Shown here in pieces: positions 1 through 4,650 of a stretch of 6,493 nucleotides of DNA. Under the pieces are notes generated by a model. That model searched no databases and was not told where the DNA came from. It worked only from the letters and a program-made list of their open reading frames with translations. The translations under genes were made by a program, and so were the position numbers. Source of the DNA: Candidatus Altimarinota bacterium (lineage in GTDB: Bacteria; Patescibacteriota; Gracilibacteria; UM-FILTER-43-11); the NCBI GenBank assembly GCA_029934675.1, contig JAOZLT010000078.1:1-6493 (forward strand), written 5' to 3'. Numbering within the stretch: position 1 is the stretch's first letter; each line of letters opens with the position of its first letter.

Positions 1-191
1 ACGTTGAGGCTACGTTGAGGCTACTTCGTTCCGCTTCGCTACACTTTGAGGCTACATCGCTGCGCTTTGAGGCTACTTCGTTCCGCTTCGCTACACTTTG
101 AGGCTACGTTGAGGCTACATCGCTGCGCTTTGAGGCTACTTTGAAGCTACGTTGAGGCTACATCGCTTCGCTTTGAGGCTACTTTGAGGCT
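1..191. repeat. Modular tandem repeat array with 11/21/31-nt units
   Basis: Eleven consecutive units, all ending in TTGARGCT, have lengths 11, 11, 31, 21, 31, 11, 21, 11, 11, 21 and 11 nt, so every unit is 10n+1. The 11-nt core is ACGTTGAGGCT or ACTTTGAGGCT. The 21-nt unit puts one 10-nt module (ACATCGCTGC or ACATCGCTTC) before an 11-nt core, and the 31-nt unit puts two (ACTTCGTTCC, then GCTTCGCTAC) before it. The mixture of unit lengths changes the reading phase, so this is not a coding repeat. The array continues past the left edge of the window, so its full length is unknown. It lies downstream of pgk. No function can be assigned. Confidence 0.9.
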
Positions 192-223
192 ACTATTGAG
201 GTTGTAATTAGTAATCCACAATT

Positions 224-283
224 GTAGCCACTATTGTAGCCTCAGCGACGTAAGGAGCGTAGCCTCTATGTAGCCTCTATGTA
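224..283. repeat. Inverted copies of the array core next to pgk
   Basis: GTAGCC cores, the reverse complement of the GGCTAC junctions in the left array, begin at 224, 236, 259 and 270. The last two form a perfect 11-nt tandem (GTAGCCTCTAT twice, 259-280). The 9-mer TGAGGCTAC at 185-193 is perfectly complementary to GTAGCCTCA at 236-244, so the array end can fold into a stem closing a loop of about 42 nt. The last repeat ends only a few bases from the pgk stop codon. The structure could act in 3'-end formation of the pgk transcript, but there is no U-run typical of an intrinsic terminator. Confidence 0.75.
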
Positions 284-284
284 A

Positions 285-1442
285 TTAGGATAATAATTTA
301 ATTGCTGGTAATTCCTTCCCTTCAATCATCTTAAGTGATGCTCCTCCACCTGTGGAAACTAGGGTAATTTGGTCTTCAAGCCCCATCTTTTCAACAGCAG
401 ATGCGCTATCCCCTCCTCCTACAATTGATATTGCATCGGCTTCAGCAATTGTATGACCAATCATTTTGGTACCGTGACTGAATTTTTCCATCTCAAACAC
501 ACCAATCGGACCGAACCAAAGAATTGTTTTAGCTTTTTTGAGCTTAGCCACGTACTGACCGACAGTTTCAGGACCAATGTCGAGTGCCATCCAACCGTCC
601 TCTACTTCATCTACTGACACCTCTTTGGAATTAGCGTCTTCAGAAAAAGAATCAGCCACTATGCAATCAACAGGAAGGTGTACTTTATCGCTAGCATTTA
701 CTTTCTCCAACAAGTCACCCATAGCACCAAGCCCTTCATCATCTATTTTACTTGCCCCCATATTTTTACCTTTAGCCTTTAGTAATGTGAATGCTAAAGC
801 TCCTGCAACTAATATATCATCAACTTTATCTAATAAATTGTTGATTGCAGTAAGTTTATCAGCCTTCAAACCACCAATAACAGCCACTACAGGATGTTCT
901 GGGTTTTCTAAAGCTTTTGTTATAGCAGACACTTCTTTCTCTACTCCCAAACCAGCGTATCCATCCATTAACTTTGGCAACATCATACTAGCGTGTTTAC
1001 GGTGGGAATTTGAAAAAGCTTCATTTACATAAATATCTGCAAGCGATGCCAACTGCCTACTAAATGCTTCTACCTCTGTTTCATCTTTACTCTTTTCTCC
1101 TGGATGAAATCTTAAATTTTCCAGCATTATAACTTTGGCATCTGGTAAGCCATTTTCACCCCAATCATCAACTTTTATCACCTCCATTTCAAGATATTCG
1201 GATAACTTAGTGGCAATTTTGTCAGTTTTTAGATTTTCTTCATTATTTTTTGGTCTTCCAACATGTGTCATTAATATTATTTGAGCTACTTCCGCATCCA
1301 AAAGAAACTTAAGAGTAGGTAATGCGTGGCGGATTCTTTTGTCGTTACGTACATTTCCTTCGTCATCCAGAGGTACATTAAAATCAACACGAACGATTAC
1401 TTTCTTGCCCGCTAAATCAGATGCGTCTTGGAGAGTTTTCAT
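285..1442 (-). CDS. pgk: Phosphoglycerate kinase
   Basis: Cytoplasmic glycolytic enzyme that transfers phosphate from 1,3-bisphosphoglycerate to ADP, giving 3-phosphoglycerate and ATP. The 385 residues are slightly short for bacterial PGK (usually about 390-415) but complete. N-domain motifs in order are RVDFNVP (18-24), THVGRP (59-64, usually SHLGRP), LENLRFHPGE (107-116 region) and NEAFSNSHRKHAS (140-152, usually DAFG.aHR.haS). C-domain nucleotide-site motifs are VIGGLKADKL (189-197 region), WFGPIGVFE (309-317, where most PGKs have WNGP), VGGGDSASAV (341-350) and STGGGASLKMIEG (363-375). The start at 1442 places the RVDFNVP motif at the expected distance from the N-terminus. The leader is AT-rich with no clear Shine-Dalgarno. 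The gene has its own promoter and is separated from upstream nnrE by 221 bp containing a repeat element, so it is probably a separate transcript. Confidence 0.97.
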   Translation of the reverse strand: MKTLQDASDLAGKKVIVRVDFNVPLDDEGNVRNDKRIRHALPTLKFLLDAEVAQIILMTHVGRPKNNEENLKTDKIATKLSEYLEMEVIKVDDWGENGLPDAKVIMLENLRFHPGEKSKDETEVEAFSRQLASLADIYVNEAFSNSHRKHASMMLPKLMDGYAGLGVEKEVSAITKALENPEHPVVAVIGGLKADKLTAINNLLDKVDDILVAGALAFTLLKAKGKNMGASKIDDEGLGAMGDLLEKVNASDKVHLPVDCIVADSFSEDANSKEVSVDEVEDGWMALDIGPETVGQYVAKLKKAKTILWFGPIGVFEMEKFSHGTKMIGHTIAEADAISIVGGGDSASAVEKMGLEDQITLVSTGGGASLKMIEGKELPAIKLLS

Positions 1443-1472
1443 AATTTTATTTCTTAAAAAATATGCCCAAAA

Positions 1473-1501
1473 AGTATACTGATTTACTTGGTAAAATTCA
1501 A
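1473..1501 (-). promoter_or_regulatory. Probable sigma70-type promoter of pgk
   Basis: On the minus strand, TTGAAT (1501 to 1496) lies exactly 17 nt before TATACT (1478 to 1473). The -10 matches the consensus at five of six positions and the -35 at four of six. Transcription would start near 1466, giving a leader of roughly 24 nt. The assignment is by pattern only. Confidence 0.55.
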
Positions 1502-1535
1502 TTGACGATTTTGCGTGTTATGAGTAATAAGCTAC

Positions 1536-1672
1536 ATCGTCTGAACCGCTGATTCTCTGGATTACTGAGATGTATCAGGATGGATTTTGACCGCTGATTC
1601 ACAGGATTGCTTATTTGTATTATCCATTTAATTCATCTCGGTAAATCCATACAATCCTAAGAATCAGACGAT
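1536..1672. repeat. 137-bp imperfect inverted-repeat element
   Basis: The element is bounded by a perfect 9-bp terminal inverted repeat: ATCGTCTGA at 1536-1544 and TCAGACGAT at 1664-1672. Inside, GATTCTCTGGATT pairs imperfectly with the complement of AATCCTAAGAATC, and GAGATG pairs with CATCTC further in. CCGCTGATTC followed by ACAGG/TCTGG-GATT occurs twice in direct orientation (near 1546 and 1591). The right terminus overlaps the nnrE coding end, so minus-strand ATC GTC TGA codes Ile-Val-stop. Similar GATTC..GGATT repeats seem familiar to me as dispersed elements in several bacterial phyla, but I cannot name a family. There is no transposase, so it would be a non-autonomous repeat. It could also form the 3' structure of the nnrE mRNA. 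Confidence 0.75.
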
Positions 1673-2383
1673 TTCTGTATATCTCTTATCCTTAAATTCC
1701 GGTACCTTATACCCCATATCCGCATATGCCTCTTTCGGAATCCCTAAATCACCCAAATATACTTTTCCAATGGAATCAAGATGTTCTTCAAAGCCTTTTT
1801 TCAACATTCCTAATGCAATTGTATAATCGGCTTTGATACAAGGCTTACCAATTGAACCATTATGAATGTCTAATCCTGATGGCACGTCTACTGCTAGAAT
1901 TGGGGTTGTTGTACAATTTATTTGTTCAATTATTTTGGCTTCAGGAAGCCTAGGATTGCCTTTTAGTGAAAAACCGAAGAGGGCGTCAATAATCAAGTCA
2001 TATTCACCTGATAAAGTGTCGGAAAATTCGACAACACCATGTTTTAATGCGTTCTTTTGTAGTGGATGCAAATTTGCGTCCACTACCGCATTAACACGGT
2101 GTGGAGAAAAAACCGTAACATCAATCCCCTGCTCAGCAAGCAGACGAGCGGTTATTAGCGCATCGCCACCGTTGTTGCCTTTGCCACTTACAACCAATAC
2201 ACGGACAAACGATTGTCCACCTTCGGTTTGTGAAGTGATACGTGGTAGGATTTCGTTCATCACCACATCAAAAACTGCCTTACCGGCATTCTGCATCATC
2301 TGCGCAAGAGTAATGGGATAATTTTCAAATGCATAGCGTTCGAAGGTCATCATTTGGTCGGTGTTGAGGTATTGGTATTTCAT
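1664..2383 (-). CDS. nnrE: NAD(P)H-hydrate epimerase (YjeF_N domain), stand-alone
   Basis: Repair enzyme that interconverts the R and S epimers of damaged, hydrated NAD(P)H so that a dehydratase can restore the cofactor. The 239 residues contain only the epimerase (YjeF_N) domain; the ADP/ATP-dependent dehydratase domain fused to it in E. coli Nnr is absent and is not elsewhere in the window. Visible motifs are the MMQNAG helix (29-34), the nucleotide loop SGKGNNGGDA (66-75, where the family usually ends in GGDG), IDALFGFSLKG (132-142), AVDVPSGLD (164-172) and ADYTIALGMLKKG (185-197). The start at 2383 is supported by normal spacing to MMQNAG; a weak GAG lies about 4 nt upstream. The last codons and TGA stop come from the terminal repeat of the 1536-1672 element, so the C-terminal tail may have been reset by that element. 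It is divergent to thyA. Confidence 0.93.
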   Translation of the reverse strand: MKYQYLNTDQMMTFERYAFENYPITLAQMMQNAGKAVFDVVMNEILPRITSQTEGGQSFVRVLVVSGKGNNGGDALITARLLAEQGIDVTVFSPHRVNAVVDANLHPLQKNALKHGVVEFSDTLSGEYDLIIDALFGFSLKGNPRLPEAKIIEQINCTTTPILAVDVPSGLDIHNGSIGKPCIKADYTIALGMLKKGFEEHLDSIGKVYLGDLGIPKEAYADMGYKVPEFKDKRYTEIV

Positions 2384-2392
2384 AAGCTCATT

Positions 2393-2398
2393 ATTATA
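2393..2398 (-). promoter_or_regulatory. Possible -10 box of nnrE
   Basis: A perfect TATAAT reads on the minus strand from 2398 to 2393, only 9 nt before the nnrE ATG. No recognisable -35 lies at the correct distance. If used, it would give a transcript with almost no leader. The region is extremely AT-rich, so a chance match is a real possibility. Confidence 0.3.
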
Positions 2399-2401
2399 AA
2401 A

Positions 2402-2510
2402 ATTAGAAGATTAGAAAATTAAAAAGATTAGTTTTCAAGTTTTTAAGTTTTCCATTTATCAATTAATCTTGTAATCTTCTAATAGTAAGGCGTTTTTTAA
2501 TCTTCTAATC
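2402..2510. repeat. AT-rich inverted repeat built of 8-nt units (nnrE-thyA gap)
   Basis: ATTAGAAGATTA at 2402-2413 is perfectly inverted at 2472-2483 and again at 2498-2509 (TAATCTTCTAAT). Both sides are made of octamers: ATTAG starts at 2402, 2410 and 2427, with a degenerate ATTAA at 2418, and TAATCTTS starts at 2464, 2472 and 2498. The whole gap between the divergent nnrE and thyA genes is occupied by it, and the right end is 8 bp from the thyA start codon, so it must overlap any promoter there. Folding would give a long AT-rich hairpin. Confidence 0.75.
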
Positions 2511-2518
2511 AATAATTA

Positions 2519-3415
2519 ATGAAACAATATTTAGATTTAGTTAGACACGTTCTCGAAAACGGAGAAAAAAAAGAAGATCGGACCGGTACCGGGACACTTT
2601 CCGTATTCGGATATCAGTGCAGATATGATTTGCGTGAAGGATTCCCTTTAGCTACAACTAAAAAGGTTTATTTCCGGGGAATTCTGCATGAGCTTTTGTG
2701 GTTTTTAAAAGGAGATACCAACATTAAATACCTTGTTGACCGCAATGTCCGCATTTGGAATGAATGGCCGTATGAGGCTTATAAAGCGAGTAATGAATAT
2801 AAGAACGAAAGTCTTGAGGAATTTGTTGAGAAGATTAAATCCGAGGATGGATTTGCTGAAAAATGGGGAGATCTTGGGCCTGTTTATGGTAAGCAATGGA
2901 TACGGTGGCCGAGCCATGATGGCAAGGAAATTAATCAGATTAAAAATGTACTTGAGCAGATTAAGAATAATCCGAAATCTCGACGTTTAATAGTTAGTGG
3001 ATGGAATGTTGCAGATATTCAGGAGCTGATTTCTGGTAAAAAATCTGCACCACCATTATGTCACACACTGTTTCAGTTCAATGTTTCACTGGACGGGCAT
3101 TTAGATATGCAATTGTATCAGAGAAGCGCGGATATTGCCCTCGGTGTGCCGTTTAACATAGCCAGTTATTCGATGCTTTTGATGATGGTGGCTAAAGAAT
3201 GTAATCTTATACCTCGCCACTTCATCCACACTTTCGGTGATGCACATATTTACCTGAATCATATTGAGGGACTGAAGAAGCAACTTACTCGAATCCCAAA
3301 GAAACTCCCTCAGTTACAGATAGCTGACAAAGGTTTTTGGGATTTGGAATTTGAGGATTTTGAATTAGTGGGGTATGAATGTGGGGAACCTATTAAGTTT
3401 GTAATTGCTGTATAA
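2519..3415 (+). CDS. thyA: Thymidylate synthase (ThyA, folate-dependent)
   Basis: Makes dTMP from dUMP using 5,10-methylene-tetrahydrofolate and releases dihydrofolate; cytoplasmic homodimer in the known family. The 298 residues show the full signature set: RTGTGTLSVFG (21-31, phosphate-binding Arg21), HELLWFLKGDTN (57-68), DLGPVYGKQW (118-127), SRRLIVSGWN (154-163, the Arg pair from the partner subunit), PPLCHTLFQF with catalytic Cys181, QRSADIALGVPFNIASY (201-217) and HIYLNH (243-248). It is about 30 residues longer than E. coli ThyA because of an insertion between W83 and W116, a position where some Gram-positive long-form enzymes are also extended. The C-terminus FVIAV replaces the usual PVAI tail. 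ATG at 2519 gives the normal N-terminus; no Shine-Dalgarno is present. folA follows on the same strand after 184 bp. Confidence 0.97.
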   Translation: MKQYLDLVRHVLENGEKKEDRTGTGTLSVFGYQCRYDLREGFPLATTKKVYFRGILHELLWFLKGDTNIKYLVDRNVRIWNEWPYEAYKASNEYKNESLEEFVEKIKSEDGFAEKWGDLGPVYGKQWIRWPSHDGKEINQIKNVLEQIKNNPKSRRLIVSGWNVADIQELISGKKSAPPLCHTLFQFNVSLDGHLDMQLYQRSADIALGVPFNIASYSMLLMMVAKECNLIPRHFIHTFGDAHIYLNHIEGLKKQLTRIPKKLPQLQIADKGFWDLEFEDFELVGYECGEPIKFVIAV

Positions 3416-3422
3416 TGTTATT

Positions 3423-3549
3423 AAATCCGAATCTCGAAATCCGAAATCCGAAACAATATCGAATCTCTAAATTTAAATAACTAAAGCGCTTCAAAATTAA
3501 AACATTCGAATTTAGAATTTGTTTCGAGTTTCGAGATTCGGATTTCGAG
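3423..3549. repeat. Heptamer-built inverted repeat between thyA and folA
   Basis: A perfect 17-bp inverted repeat pairs 3423-3439 (AAATCCGAATCTCGAAA) with 3529-3545, separated by 89 nt. Each arm is a run of four 7-nt units: ATCCGAA, TCTCGAA, ATCCGAA, ATCCGAA at 3425-3452 on the left, and TTTCGAG, TTTCGAG, ATTCGGA, TTTCGAG at 3522-3549 on the right. It begins 7 bp after the thyA stop and fills most of the gap to folA. Without a U-run it is not a textbook terminator, but a transcript across it would carry a large hairpin that may end, slow or stabilise the thyA mRNA. Confidence 0.85.
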
Positions 3550-3599
3550 TTTAAAAAGTAACTCTCTGAATCAAACAAAGATAACCTAAATTAAAGCAA

Positions 3600-4121
3600 A
3601 TGAATCATAATATATACATCATCGTCGCCACAGATGAGAGCCTTGGTATCGGCAAAGACGGTAAACTGCCGTGGCATCTAAAGGATGAACTTAAGTATTT
3701 TAAAGATATCACTACAAAAACCGATGACCACACCAAACATAATATGGTTGTAATGGGGCGCACAACGTGGGAATCAATTCCACCAAAACATCGTCCGCTA
3801 CCAAATCGACGAAATGTAGTTCTTAGTCGTAATACTGATTATGAGGCAGTTGGCGCAGAAACAATTCATACTCTTGAGGGTGCTCTACTTGTGGCTGATA
3901 ATACGATTGAGAATATATTTGTAATAGGCGGGGCGCAGGTTTTTAAAGCAATGATGGAGCGGGATGATTTAACTGGTATCTATCTTACTCAAATACACGA
4001 TGAATATGACTGTGATACATTCTTCCCCGAGATTCCTGAAAGCTTTGGCGAACCTCAGAATCTAGGTGGTGTGGAGAATGATGAGGTGAGTTATAATTAT
4101 TTGTTTTACGGCTCAAAATAA
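3600..4121 (+). CDS. folA: Dihydrofolate reductase
   Basis: Reduces dihydrofolate to tetrahydrofolate with NADPH, recycling the DHF made by thymidylate synthase encoded just upstream. At 173 residues it has normal bacterial length. Motifs in order are IIVATDESLGIGKDGKLPWH (7-26, Met20-loop region and LPW), LKDELKYFK with the catalytic acid as Glu30 instead of the Asp27 of E. coli (Glu is common in other DHFRs), VMGRTTWESIP (51-61), LPNRRNVVLSR (67-77, folate-glutamate-binding Arg), FVIGGAQVF (107-115, NADPH GG) and IYLTQIHDEYDCDTFFP (127-143, with the conserved Thr of the folate site). ATG at 3600 is the only sensible start; the leader lacks a Shine-Dalgarno. A strong hairpin lies 17 bp after the stop. 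Confidence 0.96.
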   Translation: MNHNIYIIVATDESLGIGKDGKLPWHLKDELKYFKDITTKTDDHTKHNMVVMGRTTWESIPPKHRPLPNRRNVVLSRNTDYEAVGAETIHTLEGALLVADNTIENIFVIGGAQVFKAMMERDDLTGIYLTQIHDEYDCDTFFPEIPESFGEPQNLGGVENDEVSYNYLFYGSK

Positions 4122-4135
4122 ATTTGTATAACGAG

Positions 4136-4160
4136 AAAGGGGGAAGCGTGAGCTTCCCCC
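4136..4160 (-). terminator. GC-rich hairpin, probable terminator of the small RNA
   Basis: GGGGGAAGC (4139-4147) and GCTTCCCCC (4152-4160) form a perfect 9-bp stem with a 4-nt loop. Read on the minus strand it is followed by TTTCTCGTT, a short imperfect U-run. On the plus strand it lies 17 bp after the folA stop and has a GTGA (GNRA-type) loop closed by C-G, but no U-run, so it may limit or stabilise folA mRNA without being a classical terminator in that direction. ACGAG at 4131-4135 is complementary to CTCGT at 4170-4174 and could extend the structure. Confidence 0.6.
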
Positions 4161-4313
4161 GTCTACCGGCTCGTATACATCCATCTCTAGATGTATGGGA
4201 GTGGCAGTTAGAGCGTATCGAGATTGTTGATCGAGAACATGTCGTGTGCTCCCTTTCAGTTTGAGATTACTAAGTTCGGACTCGAAGTTCGAAGGTTCCT
4301 CCTTTCTTGAATT

Positions 4314-4337
4314 AAAAAACAAATATTCGATACTTTG
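4314..4337 (-). terminator. Weak AT-rich terminator-like hairpin inside the small RNA
   Basis: On the minus strand CAAA-G-TAT, a CGA triloop and ATA-TTTG form a seven-pair stem with one bulged G (4337 to 4320), directly followed by six T residues (4319 to 4314). Placement matches an intrinsic terminator, but the stem has only one GC pair. If it works, part of the transcription would stop after about 90 nt and the rest would run to the hairpin at 4139-4160. Confidence 0.35.
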
Positions 4338-4350
4338 CCTTGGCCGAGAG

Positions 4351-4384
4351 CACTCGCTTGAGGTCCTAAGACACTCGCTTGAGG
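4351..4384. repeat. 13-bp direct repeat CACTCGCTTGAGG
   Basis: CACTCGCTTGAGG occurs at 4351-4363 and again at 4372-4384, a 21-bp period. In the predicted small RNA each copy contributes a CGAGTG that starts a small hairpin. The period of 21 and the TTGAGG ending recall the 21-nt units of the array at the left edge (which end in GCTTTGAGGCT), but the sequences are not the same. Confidence 0.7.
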
Positions 4385-4409
4385 CCGCCGACAACTTGAC
4401 AGTGTTCGT

Positions 4410-4438
4410 ACTATACGCTATTTTTGTATGTTTGTCAA
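4410..4438 (-). promoter_or_regulatory. Near-consensus sigma70-type promoter of the small RNA
   Basis: On the minus strand a perfect TTGACA (4438 to 4433) is followed after exactly 17 nt by TATAGT (4415 to 4410), five of six matches to TATAAT. This is the best promoter in the window. It starts 19 nt downstream of the tRNA-Phe 3' end and points away from it, so it would drive the 4403 to 4136 region and not the tRNA. Confidence 0.65.
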
Positions 4439-4457
4439 GTATTTTTATATACAAAAC

Positions 4458-4532
4458 TGGTGGCCCGGGGCGGAATTGAACCACCGACGCAAAGATTTTC
4501 AGTCTTTCGCTCTACCACTGAGCTACCAGGCC
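4458..4532 (-). tRNA. tRNA-Phe (anticodon GAA)
   Basis: The minus strand folds into a complete 75-nt cloverleaf including an encoded CCA end (4460-4458). The acceptor stem GGCCTGG/CCGGGCC has one T-G wobble. The D-arm is GCTC/GAGC with a short 7-nt loop AGTGGTA. The anticodon stem AAAGA/TCTTT encloses CTGAAAA with anticodon GAA (4500-4498). The variable loop is 5 nt. The T-arm GGTGG/CCGCC has loop TTCAATT. The discriminator is A. It is a single gene with no other tRNA nearby. No clear terminator follows, so the primary transcript may extend downstream and be trimmed. Confidence 0.97.
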
Positions 4533-4552
4533 ACTTTGAAAAGTGCGCACAA

Positions 4553-4581
4553 ATAGTAATTGAATTCTTTTTTTGGCGCAA
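4553..4581 (-). promoter_or_regulatory. Probable promoter of tRNA-Phe
   Basis: On the minus strand TTGCGC (4581 to 4576), a 17-nt spacer and TACTAT (4558 to 4553) lie 20 nt before the first base of the tRNA. Each hexamer matches the consensus at four positions. The start would be near 4546, leaving a short 5' leader for RNase P to remove. Confidence 0.45.
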
Positions 4582-4601
4582 GATAATTCTAATCTTTATA
4601 T
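4573..4601 (+). promoter_or_regulatory. Possible weak promoter of the lipoprotein gene
   Basis: TTGGCG (4573-4578), 17 nt and TTATAT (4596-4601) are spaced correctly and would start transcription near 4608, about 43 nt before the lipoprotein ATG. The -35 physically overlaps the -35 of the opposite-strand tRNA promoter. Only moderate matches in AT-rich DNA, so weakly supported. Confidence 0.25.
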
Positions 4602-4650
4602 CAACTTCTTAATCCGATACACTGTAACTGTTATTTGATAAGCCAATAAA

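Larger units (their letters stand above)
4136..4403 (-). ncRNA. Predicted unidentified small RNA
   Basis: A near-consensus minus-strand promoter (4438-4410) would start transcription near 4403. Across the next 265 nt or so no convincing gene is present; the open frames start inside the tRNA, are short, or have no family features. Possible RNA helices are GAG-t-GTC/GAC-CTC with a TTAG loop and CGAG/CTCG inside a GGCC/GGCC frame (4386 to 4342), an AT hairpin followed by T6 (4337 to 4314), GAAAGG/CCTTC around an AGGAA loop (4306 to 4291), GGGAG/CTCCC (4253-4249 with 4201-4197), ATACATC/GATGTAT (4196 to 4175) and a terminal 9-bp GC-rich hairpin. I looked for tmRNA, RNase P, SRP and 6S hallmarks and recognised none. 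Alternatives are a degraded intergenic region or a 5' leader without a gene. Confidence 0.45.

Noticed and set aside
1..283. CRISPR array
   Set aside because: Units are contiguous and share module sequences; there are no unique spacers of constant length and no cas genes.
577..1032. Plus-strand ORF inside pgk
   Set aside because: Shadow frame on the opposite strand of a well-conserved gene; low-complexity Ser/Thr-rich translation without motifs.
1866..2321. Plus-strand ORF inside nnrE
   Set aside because: Antisense shadow of the epimerase gene.
2705..3283. Short ORFs in other frames of thyA
   Set aside because: All overlap the complete thymidylate synthase frame and show no independent features.
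4207..4238. Short minus-strand ORF MFSINNLDTL within the small RNA
   Set aside because: Ten codons, preceded by only a GGGAG at an awkward distance, no tag-peptide features; too weak to call.
4139..4403. tmRNA, RNase P RNA, SRP RNA or 6S RNA
   Set aside because: No tRNA-like CCA end or tag ORF, no GAGGAAAGTCC-type RNase P core, no GGAAGCAGCC-type SRP loop and no single long 6S-type rod could be recognised by eye.
4113..4484. Minus-strand 123-codon ORF across the small-RNA region
   Set aside because: It starts inside the tRNA-Phe gene, overlaps the folA end, has no family features and shows repetitive translation of the 13-bp direct repeat; not treated as a gene.
4424..4612. Plus-strand ORF containing RGGIEPPTQ..FSVFRSTTELPG
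   Set aside because: This peptide is the translation of the antisense strand of the tRNA-Phe gene, a well-known annotation artefact.
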